This document shows positions 1-7,560 of a stretch of 13,802 bases of DNA, in pieces. The stretch is from an uncultured Alphaproteobacteria bacterium (GTDB lineage: Bacteria; Pseudomonadota; Alphaproteobacteria; UBA7887), in NCBI GenBank assembly GCA_913044255.1, contig CAJWOI010000033.1:1-13802 (forward strand), in the 5' to 3' direction. Both the position numbers and the translations under genes were made by a program. Each line of letters starts with the position of its first letter. Positions within the stretch are counted from its first letter, which is position 1. Below the pieces are notes generated by a model, which made no database searches, had not been told where the DNA came from, and worked only from the letters and a program-made list of their open reading frames with translations.

Positions 1-275
1 GATGGACCTGAGCCTGGTTCGTGTATGAAATGGAGATCTATCCCATCCACAGATGTTATAAATTGTGAGAACTGGTTAATTGTGCGTTCGTGAATGCGCC
101 AATCAAACCCATTCTGCCAGTAGTCACACAGCTCTTTCATATAATTGATGGTAGTGCCGTATTCCCACTCGTTTCTGTCCGGCTCTTCATGCCACATGAA
201 TGCAGATACCCGATCGCGAATTCTGGCAAGAGTTGCGTCCGGGATATTGATAACAAAGGGATCAATTGTAGACAT
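1..275 (-). CDS. Epoxide hydrolase family protein, N-terminal part (partial)
   Basis: Reading leftwards from the ATG at 273-275, 91 codons stay open to the window edge, so the stop and the catalytic alpha/beta-hydrolase fold lie outside. The translation matches the N-terminal domain (EHN) of microsomal-type epoxide hydrolases: an opening FVINIPDATLARIRDRV (residues 7-23), then the aromatic stretch WEYGTTINYMKELCDYW (37-53), FDWRIHE (56-62), and the start of the core strand IDLHFIHEPG (78-87). Family members hydrolyse epoxides to diols using an Asp nucleophile and a His-Asp pair, none of which can be seen here. The gene is divergent from the P450 gene with 132 bp between the starts. A P450 can make epoxides, so a shared pathway is plausible but inferred. 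No convincing Shine-Dalgarno motif precedes the ATG. An alternative is an alpha/beta hydrolase of the same family with another substrate. The EHN assignment is by recalled family pattern. Confidence 0.8.
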   Translation of the reverse strand, partial: MSTIDPFVINIPDATLARIRDRVSAFMWHEEPDRNEWEYGTTINYMKELCDYWQNGFDWRIHERTINQFSQFITSVDGIDLHFIHEPGSGP

Positions 276-407
276 GGTTATCAGGGTTAGTTCGGTACCA
301 CTGCCTTTGTTCTTAGGATGGGATCATAGTTCCATATTAGCGGAACCTACATGTCTTGCGTTAGTAACTTCTGGCGCTAGGATGTCTTGATTCGGAGATT
401 TTTGTTG
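276..407. promoter_or_regulatory. Divergent promoter region with GTTCC-N8-GGAAC palindrome
   Basis: This 132-bp stretch separates the epoxide hydrolase start (275) from the P450 start (408). A perfect 5-bp inverted repeat, GTTCC at 329-333 and GGAAC at 342-346, spans 18 bp. Immediately next to it, at 323-328, the minus strand reads TATGAT (5 of 6 to the -10 consensus), so the palindrome would fill the spacer of a leftward promoter. No good -35 is visible at the expected place, which would fit activator dependence. Towards the P450 there is only a weak pair, TTGCGT at 356-361 and TAGGAT at 378-383. The 8-mer ATGTCTTG occurs twice, at 351-358 and 382-389. All of this is inference from pattern; no regulator gene is in view. 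Confidence 0.35.
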
Positions 408-1634
408 ATGAAAAATACCTTTGATCCCTTTGCGCCTGAAATAATTGCAAATCCGTACCCGGCATTGGAGCGGCTACGTGCTGTCGAGCCGGTATCCTGG
501 AACGAGCCACTCCGGGGCTGGTTATTGACCGCTTATGATGATGTGAAGGCGGCGCAAAAAGATCGACGTTTTTCTGCTGAACGAGTAAAGCCGTTTACCA
601 GCCACATGGCGGCAACCGAACGCCCGGAATTGGAGCGCATGGGGACGCTTTTGAATCAGTGGCTTTTGTTTCGCGACCCCCCCGCTCATACACCGTTACG
701 CAGGCTGTTGATTGATACTTTCACTCCGCGTGCGATCAATGCATTACGGCCACGCATAGGGGAAATTGTGACAGAGCTGTTGTCTCCTCTCTCTGCTCGA
801 GATCAATTTGATATGATTGGCGACTTTGCCTTTCCTATGCCTGCTACAGTAATCGCGCATATTTTAGGTGTTCCGTCATCGGATGTACCAAAGTTTCGGT
901 CCTGGTCGAACGATTTGGCTACAGTCATAGGTAATAGCCGCCAAGTACCGGATCGTTTTGAACGCGGGGCACGAGCACTTTTCACGCTAACAGATTATTT
1001 TCGCAGCACGGTTTTGCAACGGAGTAATGAACGGAAAAAGGGGGCGCTTGTTGATGATTTGATTTCGGCTCGAGAGGCAGGCGGTCCGATGAGCGAAGAG
1101 GAATTAGTTGCAAGTTGTATTTTGATACTATTTGCGGGCCATGAAACAACGATGAATTTGATAGGTAACGCAACCTTGTTGTTACTGAAACACCGTAATC
1201 AATTAGCTTTATTGAGAGACGATCCGAATTTGGTTTCGTCTATGGTGGAAGAGGTATTGCGTTACGAGTGTGCGGCATTCGTTATTGTGCGAATTGCTGA
1301 TGAGGATATTGAAATTGGCGAGAAAACCATAGCGAAAGGTGATCGGGTTTTTTTGATGCTGGGGGCGGCGAATCGAGACCCCATGCACTTCGATAATCCT
1401 GAAAGTTTCGATATTCGGCGGAATCCGAACCGGCATTTGTCGTTTGGATACGGCATTCATTTTTGCATTGGGGCGCAGCTAGCTCGAGTAGAGGCTGAGG
1501 TGGCATTTGAGTATTTGTTGCCTTTGATAGGAGATATCGAACCTGTTTCCGAGGATCTTGACTGGGACGACAATTTTGTATTGCGTGGTGTTAAAAGCTT
1601 GTTGCTCCGACGGCCTGCGGTTGCTGCAGCATGA
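408..1634 (+). CDS. Cytochrome P450 (bacterial soluble class)
   Basis: A soluble haem monooxygenase of 408 residues, the usual size for bacterial class I P450s. These insert one oxygen atom into a substrate using electrons from a ferredoxin and its reductase. The I-helix oxygen-activation motif AGHETT is at residues 243-248, the K-helix ExxR follows in EEVLRYE, and the haem loop FGYGIHFCIG is at 346-355 with the thiolate Cys353. The N-terminus (DPFAPEIIANPYPALERLR) is typical, and there is no signal peptide or membrane anchor. I chose the ATG at 408 because GGAG lies at 394-397 and homologues begin near this point; an upstream TTG at 387 would add seven residues. It is the first gene of a plus-strand unit with the amidohydrolase remnant and the acyl-CoA synthetase. 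No ferredoxin or reductase is encoded nearby. The substrate and CYP subfamily cannot be assigned. Confidence 0.95.
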   Translation: MKNTFDPFAPEIIANPYPALERLRAVEPVSWNEPLRGWLLTAYDDVKAAQKDRRFSAERVKPFTSHMAATERPELERMGTLLNQWLLFRDPPAHTPLRRLLIDTFTPRAINALRPRIGEIVTELLSPLSARDQFDMIGDFAFPMPATVIAHILGVPSSDVPKFRSWSNDLATVIGNSRQVPDRFERGARALFTLTDYFRSTVLQRSNERKKGALVDDLISAREAGGPMSEEELVASCILILFAGHETTMNLIGNATLLLLKHRNQLALLRDDPNLVSSMVEEVLRYECAAFVIVRIADEDIEIGEKTIAKGDRVFLMLGAANRDPMHFDNPESFDIRRNPNRHLSFGYGIHFCIGAQLARVEAEVAFEYLLPLIGDIEPVSEDLDWDDNFVLRGVKSLLLRRPAVAAA

Positions 1635-1694
1635 GCGATTACGTGTTGTTGATCGTTTCCCTCTCCCACTTATCATCAGCATTTTGAGCTTCTA

Positions 1695-2060
1695 ATGACC
1701 GGACCATTCCTAGACCCCAATAAAGATACACTCAGTCCGAAGAGCTCGCCACCACATCGCGCATGTGATTGGCATATCCATGTGTTTGCACCGTTGAAAA
1801 AGTATTCGATGATTGCCGAGAGGGGTTATACCCCGCCCCAATCGACATTAGCGGACTACAAATACAGACTTTCTATTCTTGGCATTAAACTTGCTGTGAT
1901 CATACAACCAAGTATTTTTAGGACAGATAATCAAGCCACCCTTGAAGCACTCGAGGATTGGGAACTTGATGAGGATGAGCGGCACGCGATTTTGGTTGCG
2001 AATCCCGCGATGATCTACGGTGTCAATGGTGCCGTGGCGAGTGAACCCGAAGCGGCATGA
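1695..2060 (+). pseudogene. Amidohydrolase-2 (COG3618-like) with large internal deletion
   Basis: This reading frame encodes 121 residues that resemble the two ends of an amidohydrolase-2 family TIM-barrel protein (related to 2-pyrone-4,6-dicarboxylate hydrolase), normally about 270-300 residues. The N-terminal part has the metal-binding DWHIHVF (residues 25-31, His27 and His29), YTPPQSTLADY (45-55) and VIIQPSIFRTDNQATLEAL (68-86). It passes directly into EDWELDEDERHAILVANP (87-104), which is typical of the extreme C-terminus in this family. The middle of the barrel, with the remaining metal ligands and the catalytic Asp, is missing, with the join near residue 86 (about base 1950). The frame is preserved through the join, so a short protein may still be made, but it should not be catalytic. 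It lies 60 nt after the P450 stop and 4 nt before the acyl-CoA synthetase start, so the deletion keeps the transcription unit intact. An assembly error is an alternative. Confidence 0.7.
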
Positions 2061-2064
2061 TTAG

Positions 2065-3696
2065 ATGGTAAAAAGTTCGTTTCAGACGGGTTTGAGCAAA
2101 AACTCGGCCAACTACCAGGCCCTTACGCCGCTACATTTTTTGCAGCGTGCCGCAGGTGTATACCCCGAACATACCGCCTGGATTCATGGCCAGGACGATG
2201 TCAATTATCGGGAATTTGGGTTGCGGTGTCGTAGACTTGGTTCGGCACTTGCTCGACGGGGTATTGGAGTCGGCGATACCGTGGCCGTGATGGCGCCCAA
2301 TGTGCCGGCGCTTTTGGAAGCACATTATGGGGTGCCGATGGTGGGTGCTGTGCTGAATGCCCTCAATGTGCGCTTAGATGCTTCGATGATTGCTTTCATC
2401 CTCAAGCATGGAGAGGCAAAGGTGCTTATCACTGATCGCGAATACAGCTCCACCATCAGTGAGGCGCTTGCGGCCATGGATGATCCGCCCCTTGTCATAG
2501 ATATTGATGACTCAATATACGAGGGAAGCGGAGATTTACTCGGAGATGTCGACTACGAATCCTTTCTGGCAGAAGGGGATCCAACCTTCCGGGCATTGGG
2601 GCCAAACGATGAGTGGAATGCAATAACACTTAATTATACTTCGGGTACGACAGGAGATCCCAAGGGTGTTGTTTACCACCATAGAGGAGCTTACTTGAAT
2701 GCGTTAGGTAACATCTTGGCCTGGGAAATGCCGCAACACCCAACGTACCTGTGGACCCTGCCCATGTTTCACTGTAACGGTTGGTGCTTCCCTTGGACCG
2801 TCGTGGCACTCTCCGGAACACAAGTTTGTTTGAGAAACGTAGAGGCGGGCGGAATATTGAAGATGATCCGAGATAACCGCGTCACCCATTTTTGTGGTGC
2901 TCCGATTATTCTTAACATGCTTGTCGACGCCGATGAGAAGGATTTGGCCGACCTGCCCGGTGGGGTAAAGATCATGACTGCTGCCTCGCCGCCACCGCCG
3001 CCGGTCCTGGCCTCGGTTGAAGAAATAGGCTTCCGTGTCACCCATGCGTACGGTCTGACGGAGTGCTACGGTCCGGGCGTGGTGTGTGCGTGGCACGACG
3101 AATGGGATGAAAAATCTATATCCGAGCGGGCACGACTTAAGGCTCGCCAGGGGGTCAGCTATCCTTCCTTGGATGGTTTAATGGTTGCAGATCCTGAAAC
3201 CATGAAGCCATGCCCTGCTGACGGTAAATCGATGGGTGAGGTAATGATGCGCGGCAACATTGTAATGAAAGGTTACCTCAAAAATAAGGACGCGAGCGAG
3301 GCGGCGTTCAAGGGAGGTTGGTTTCACACGGGAGATCTCGGAGTTATGCATCCCGACGGCTATATCGAACTCAAGGATCGTTCAAAGGATATCATTATTT
3401 CTGGTGGCGAGAACATATCCTCCATTGAAGTTGAGACTGTGCTTTACGAACATCCATCAGTAGTGGCAGCTGCGGTAGTTGCGCGTCCAGACAGAAAGTG
3501 GGGAGAAACACCGTGCGCTTTTGTTGAATTAAAGGCTGGGATTGAAGCCGTGACCGAAGATGAGATTATTGCTTTCTGTCGAGATAACTTGGCGCATTTT
3601 AAGGCACCTAAGAGAGTTGTGTTTGGTCAACTTCCGAAAACCTCCACAGGGAAAATCCAGAAATACATACTGAGAAAAACAGCGCAGTCACTTTAA
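2065..3696 (+). CDS. AMP-dependent acyl-CoA synthetase (fatty-acyl/DmdB-like)
   Basis: A 543-residue ANL-superfamily ligase that activates a carboxylic acid as an acyl-AMP and transfers it to CoA. Motifs appear in order: P-loop YTSGTTGDPKG (residues 191-201), adenine-binding YGLTE (329-333), GWFHTGDLG (418-426), the hinge region YIELKDRSKDIIISGGENIS, and the catalytic Lys530 in PKTSTGKIQK. Length and the stretch RARLKARQGVSYPSLDGLM fit the medium- or short-chain acyl-CoA synthetase branch that includes 3-methylmercaptopropionate-CoA ligase (DmdB) and plant AAE enzymes. The true acid could be aliphatic or aromatic. The start at 2065 is 4 nt after the preceding stop, and ribosome binding signals are weak, so translational coupling to the shortened amidohydrolase frame is likely. 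It is the last gene of the P450 unit and converges on the protease gene, with 50 bp between stops and no clear terminator hairpin. Confidence 0.93.
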   Translation: MVKSSFQTGLSKNSANYQALTPLHFLQRAAGVYPEHTAWIHGQDDVNYREFGLRCRRLGSALARRGIGVGDTVAVMAPNVPALLEAHYGVPMVGAVLNALNVRLDASMIAFILKHGEAKVLITDREYSSTISEALAAMDDPPLVIDIDDSIYEGSGDLLGDVDYESFLAEGDPTFRALGPNDEWNAITLNYTSGTTGDPKGVVYHHRGAYLNALGNILAWEMPQHPTYLWTLPMFHCNGWCFPWTVVALSGTQVCLRNVEAGGILKMIRDNRVTHFCGAPIILNMLVDADEKDLADLPGGVKIMTAASPPPPPVLASVEEIGFRVTHAYGLTECYGPGVVCAWHDEWDEKSISERARLKARQGVSYPSLDGLMVADPETMKPCPADGKSMGEVMMRGNIVMKGYLKNKDASEAAFKGGWFHTGDLGVMHPDGYIELKDRSKDIIISGGENISSIEVETVLYEHPSVVAAAVVARPDRKWGETPCAFVELKAGIEAVTEDEIIAFCRDNLAHFKAPKRVVFGQLPKTSTGKIQKYILRKTAQSL

Positions 3697-3746
3697 CGAG
3701 CGATCTTTTCGAAATCTGAAGTTAATATGGGTCGAAGCTTGGGTTG

Positions 3747-4469
3747 TTATTGGTAGAAGGAGAGAATTGGTCCTTTTACGGAAAACTCGGAAAGTCGACT
3801 TAAGTAACTCATGCCAAGTAAAGATCGATGTAGTGCGCCATCGGTCACCGATGCCCGGATGTTCGTGATGCGTATTCCTCCGATCGTGAGTGCTGAAAGA
3901 CGCACAGGTGCCCCTCCAACAGTACCATTTGCCGTTTGATAAAGCCGGGAGAAAATCATGTCGTCGGGCACCATGCCGATGCGCTCTGCATCTCGTTGCG
4001 TCAACATCACGTCGGTAGCGCCAGTGTCTAACAGAAACACGACTTCTACGTCATTGACAAGTCCGGTGATAATGAAATCTCCGCCTGCACTTTTGAAAAA
4101 TTGAGCTTTCCCAGTAAGGGAAGCAGAATTGTGATGAGGTACTAATGCGCCACCGAAGTCCCGAATCCCAACTCTATCGGCGCACCATACGGTGTACCCG
4201 TACGCTAGGAGCATCAATGCGATGGCCCAGCAAATTATATGGCGTAGATTTTTAAATAGATTCCCGGCGAAAAAGAGGGGGCTGATGACCGCGAATAAGA
4301 GCAGTAAATAAGTGAGAGCCTGACGGTGTTCTTGGGAGGCCCACACACTTAGGTTTAGGCGGGAAAACCCCAGGAAGACGAGTAATACCACTGCGAGCCA
4401 AACAGCGATTGTAACGCGACGACTGTTTTGTGATTTATGGAACTTCAGATCGGGAGGGTTTGATCCCAT
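3747..4469 (-). CDS. Membrane-anchored retropepsin-like aspartic protease (TIGR02281-like)
   Basis: The 240-residue product begins with an Arg-containing cytoplasmic tail, followed by three hydrophobic segments at about residues 21-36, 52-69 and 78-93. A soluble domain follows, with FLLDTGATDVMLT (146-158), in which Asp148-Thr149-Gly150 is the active-site triad of clan AA aspartic proteases. Only one DTG is present, so as in retropepsins a dimer is needed for a full active site. The C-terminal part, with the GGIRITNIRASV stretch and LLGMSYLSRL, is the pattern of the TIGR02281 family common in alphaproteobacteria. With the positive N-terminus inside and three helices, the protease domain should be periplasmic. 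It is the third gene of the minus-strand cyclase operon, starting 36 nt after arsC. Substrates are unknown. The family call is from recalled pattern; the motif itself is clear. Confidence 0.85.
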   Translation of the reverse strand: MGSNPPDLKFHKSQNSRRVTIAVWLAVVLLVFLGFSRLNLSVWASQEHRQALTYLLLLFAVISPLFFAGNLFKNLRHIICWAIALMLLAYGYTVWCADRVGIRDFGGALVPHHNSASLTGKAQFFKSAGGDFIITGLVNDVEVVFLLDTGATDVMLTQRDAERIGMVPDDMIFSRLYQTANGTVGGAPVRLSALTIGGIRITNIRASVTDGALHRSLLGMSYLSRLSEFSVKGPILSFYQ

Positions 4470-4505
4470 GGCGCGATCCGTATCTTAAATTTTGTCAACA
4501 AACCA

Positions 4506-4853
4506 TTATAAAATGTCGAGCACATTTTCGGGAGGTCGCCCGATCGCGGCCTTGTTTTTGGATACCACAATTGGTCGCTCGATCAGGATCGGATGTGTGA
4601 TCATGGCTGCGATTAATGCAGCGTCGTCAAGGGACGGGTTGTCTAGTCCTGCTGCCTTGTATTCCGCCTCTTTTTTCCTCATGAGGGAGCGTGGCCCGAT
4701 ACCAAGCATTGACAATATTCGGGCAAGTTCGATCTTGGTTGGTGGTGTTTTTAAATATTCTATTATTTCGTATTTGATACCACGGCCTTCAAGCAGAACC
4801 ACTGTTTGGCGAGACTTACTGCAGCGCGGATTGTGATAAATTTTGACAGTCAT
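4506..4853 (-). CDS. arsC: ArsC-family arsenate reductase (glutaredoxin-type)
   Basis: A 115-residue thioredoxin-fold protein of the glutaredoxin-dependent ArsC/YfgD family. Cys11 in YHNPRCSKSR is the catalytic residue that attacks arsenate. TPPTKIEL (36-43) and the C-terminal block HPILIERPIVV (residues 87-97), whose Arg lines the oxyanion site in ArsC, complete the family pattern, and the length is normal. No arsR, arsB or acr3 gene accompanies it; instead it sits 3 nt downstream of the cyclase stop and 36 nt upstream of the protease gene. A housekeeping or different redox role (YfgD-like) is therefore as likely as arsenic resistance. It should be cytosolic. The RCSKSR form of the active-site loop is closer to YfgD-type members than to plasmid R773 ArsC. 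Confidence 0.88.
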   Translation of the reverse strand: MTVKIYHNPRCSKSRQTVVLLEGRGIKYEIIEYLKTPPTKIELARILSMLGIGPRSLMRKKEAEYKAAGLDNPSLDDAALIAAMITHPILIERPIVVSKNKAAIGRPPENVLDIL

Positions 4854-4856
4854 AGC

Positions 4857-7265
4857 TTATTTGCTGGTTGCAACATAAACGCCATCCCAATTTCCCTTTT
4901 CATCGCCCGGAGGATTTATCCGGTATTCTTGGATACGTTCGTCTAAAAGATCATAAAGGCCGACACTTCCCCAATCACCGCATAGGTCCCGACACTCGTT
5001 TGAAATTGTCGATGCTTCGTCCCATTTTTGCGCCCGGTAGGCGAGAAGCAATTCATCATGCCGCTTTTGGTAGGCGACAAATTCTCCGGTCGAGGCTGCT
5101 GCTTGATCTCCTAGAAGGCCAAAAATTCGAGTTGGTCTAGTTTGGCCTTTGACCTGAATCAGATCCAATTCGATGCAAGCATAATCGGAAGCTTGTCTTT
5201 TTGTGTCTTCACCTATAACCACTGGGACGCCATAGGTTTTGGATTGCCCTTCGAGCCTTGAAGCCAGGTTTACGCCGTCTCCTAAGACAGAATAATCAAA
5301 TCGTTGGTCAGATCCCATGTTGCCAACGCAACAAATGTCGGTATTAAGGCCGATACCAATCTTTACGGTCAGGTCACGTTCCTTTTCTGCCAGATGAAGC
5401 AGTTCCTCAGCGGATTTTATTTCCTTTTCGGCCTCAGGATCGCCCTTTTCCAATCGTTCCCTGGCGGCTGCGATGGTTTCTCGGGCCTGTGAAGCCCGTT
5501 CATCCGCCTGTGCTTTTACTGTAACACCAACATCGTCGCACGCTTTCAGCATTGCAAGTGCTGACTCGCACGCGTGGGCCGGGTGTTGATCGTCATCCAG
5601 AGGGGCGTTCCAAAACGCCATAATGCAGTCACCCATATATTTGTCGATAGTGCCTTCTCGCTCAAGGATGACACCAGTCATGGGGGTCAAAAATTTGTTG
5701 ATAAACTCTGTTAAGGATTCTGGGTGTTCTTTGTAGGTTTCGGAAATAGTTGTGAAGCCTCTTATGTCGGCGAACAAAAGCGTCATTTCTTTCATCTCAC
5801 CGCCTAACCGCAGCAAATCGGGATCTTCCGCAAGCTTTTCCACGAGTGCTGGTGACATGTACATGCTGAACGCACCACGCACTTGCTTCTTTTGTCGTTC
5901 CTCGCGAATAAAATTCATATACGTAAGGCTCATATATAAGACGAGCCCCGACAGGGACGGATAGACTGCATCTACGAGTATTTTTAGATCGGTGTAGGCG
6001 TACCAGGAAAAGCCAACCATGCCGCTGATTAATACGGCCGCGAATAATAGAGTATAGGTCGCCCCGAGCAACGGGACTAAAACAATCATGATTATCCCCA
6101 CCAGCACTACTGCAAATACCTCTGCATTTTGCACCCAAGGGGGGCGGTCAAGAAAACTGTTAGTCAATATCATTTCAAGCAGTTGTGCGTGAACTTCAAC
6201 CCCAGGCAAGGCGGCATTTAAGGGTGTGTGACGGATATCCTTTAGGCCCAGCGCAGAAGTTCCGACCAAAACAAGGGAGTTTCGTAGGCGTTCTGCATCG
6301 ACGTTTCGGTCAAGCACATCAGCAGCGGAGATATACATGTTTTCGAAGTCGTGCGGTCGAAAATGCAGCCACGTCCTAAACCGTTCGTCTGTCGGGATTT
6401 CCGGCGTTCCTATTTGCTTCAAACCTCTTATTCGTATGCTCTGTGTTTGCGCTTTCTGATCTAGGCGAAACAGGAGATTCTCCTGTCCCAGCGCTAGTCG
6501 AATAATTTCTAACGTCATCGTCGGATAAACCTGCTCGTCAACCCGGAGTGCCATGTTTACGCGTCGGATCACACCGTCGATTTCGGGTTGCAAAGCAACC
6601 ATGCCAAGCCCCATAGCCGCCGACTCCAACTCCGGTACATTGCGCAAAACTCCGGGGAAGCGGGGGATGCGCGCCAATATCTTGTCGCGGTTTCCCATCA
6701 ATGCAATCTTCGCCTTTACTGGCAGGTCACCGTCCATAGCTTTGGTTTCTTGTAGTGTGCCTTGACCGAGGACCACACGGGTTTTTCGAATGGAATCCGC
6801 AAAAGCCGACTCTGTTGTAGGCAAGGCCTTCAATTGTTCCGTTAAAGTATCCGAGAGTCCCTGCAAATTTTCGGCGAGAAGGGCGGGAGACATGCGATCA
6901 TATTCTGGAAAGAATACGTCGAAAGCTATTACAGCAACTCCGTATTTCCGTAATCCATCTACTAGTTTGCCAATTAATGTTCGGGGCCATGGCCACTGCC
7001 CGTATTTCTCTAAGCTCATTTCATCGATGTCGATGATCACTACTGGCTGCTTCGGCATAACGGACTGAAGTTGTGGGTGAAGATCTTTCGGTTCACGTGG
7101 TTGAAGGTTCTGATAAAAATCAAACGTTTTTAATTGAAATGTCTGCAGGGGTGGTGGATTCCAGTGACGAAAACCCCATAGCGCCGCAAGCATGACCAGG
7201 CCGACGAGGTGGATCGGCTTGACTACTCGGCGGGTCCAATTAAAAAACTTGATGGCGATTCTCAT
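4857..7265 (-). CDS. CHASE2-domain class III adenylate cyclase
   Basis: An 802-residue membrane receptor predicted to make cAMP. A hydrophobic helix at about residues 17-33 leads into a periplasmic CHASE2 sensor (about 40-375), marked by VVIIDIDEMSLEKYGQWPWP (75-94). Three helices (about 381-400, 404-424, 434-452) follow, then a cytosolic class III cyclase domain. Metal-binding Asp500 (LLFADIRGF) and Asp546 (DKYMGDCIMAF), the ATP-selecting Lys542, Ser659 at the second base-recognition site (typical of class IIIb), and transition-state Asn666 and Arg670 are all present, so the enzyme should be active and ATP-specific. A charged Ala/Glu/Lys/Arg-rich insert at about 584-631 interrupts the domain before VKIGIGLNT. 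The C-terminal tail ending in WDGVYVATSK is common in CHASE2 cyclases. The gene leads an operon with arsC (3-nt gap) and the retropepsin. Its ligand is unknown. Confidence 0.93.
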   Translation of the reverse strand: MRIAIKFFNWTRRVVKPIHLVGLVMLAALWGFRHWNPPPLQTFQLKTFDFYQNLQPREPKDLHPQLQSVMPKQPVVIIDIDEMSLEKYGQWPWPRTLIGKLVDGLRKYGVAVIAFDVFFPEYDRMSPALLAENLQGLSDTLTEQLKALPTTESAFADSIRKTRVVLGQGTLQETKAMDGDLPVKAKIALMGNRDKILARIPRFPGVLRNVPELESAAMGLGMVALQPEIDGVIRRVNMALRVDEQVYPTMTLEIIRLALGQENLLFRLDQKAQTQSIRIRGLKQIGTPEIPTDERFRTWLHFRPHDFENMYISAADVLDRNVDAERLRNSLVLVGTSALGLKDIRHTPLNAALPGVEVHAQLLEMILTNSFLDRPPWVQNAEVFAVVLVGIIMIVLVPLLGATYTLLFAAVLISGMVGFSWYAYTDLKILVDAVYPSLSGLVLYMSLTYMNFIREERQKKQVRGAFSMYMSPALVEKLAEDPDLLRLGGEMKEMTLLFADIRGFTTISETYKEHPESLTEFINKFLTPMTGVILEREGTIDKYMGDCIMAFWNAPLDDDQHPAHACESALAMLKACDDVGVTVKAQADERASQARETIAAARERLEKGDPEAEKEIKSAEELLHLAEKERDLTVKIGIGLNTDICCVGNMGSDQRFDYSVLGDGVNLASRLEGQSKTYGVPVVIGEDTKRQASDYACIELDLIQVKGQTRPTRIFGLLGDQAAASTGEFVAYQKRHDELLLAYRAQKWDEASTISNECRDLCGDWGSVGLYDLLDERIQEYRINPPGDEKGNWDGVYVATSK

Positions 7266-7560
7266 TACTGATTGACGGTTGCCGGGATGTCTTCATTGAA
7301 AGATCACAGATTGTGGTAGCCTCTGCTATTGGTCAAGAGGAACTTGATCCTCCCATCCGCTTGCCGTGAAGGCCATATTTTTCGATGACTTGCCACATCT
7401 CGGCGAGCGTACTCTGAAGTGATATAACGCTTTTTAGCAATATCTTGATTGGCCATTATTTATGCCGCCACGCTCTCGTTATCGGATGAAAGCGCCAGAA
7501 GCGTTCCAAAATGTGGTAATTTTTACGGTTAAAGGACCTGACAAAGTATAGTGTGGCGTT
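7266..7560. other. Divergent intergenic region between cyclase and permease genes
   Basis: These 295 bp lie between two divergent starts. On the minus strand there is a 50-codon frame from an ATG (7456 down to 7304, beginning MANQDIAKKRYITSEYARR) and, in another frame, a stretch ending at 7333 that reads LAEMWQVIEKYGLHGKRMG. Both look mildly protein-like, neither has a Shine-Dalgarno site, and I recognise no family. They could be a frameshifted small gene or chance. On the plus strand, TTTACG (7522-7527) and TATAGT (7547-7552), 19 bp apart, form a candidate promoter for the permease. No promoter of quality is visible for the cyclase gene, and no strong hairpin is seen. Confidence 0.4.

Noticed and set aside
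387..407. TTG start seven codons upstream of the P450 ATG
   Set aside because: The ATG at 408 has GGAG at a good distance and matches where homologues begin.
4493..4498. Minus-strand TTGACA between arsC and the protease gene as an internal promoter
   Set aside because: No -10-like hexamer stands at 16-19 bp, so cotranscription with arsC is simpler.
4492..4836. Plus-strand frame antisense to arsC
   Set aside because: It is the mirror of a clear ArsC protein and has no recognisable motif.
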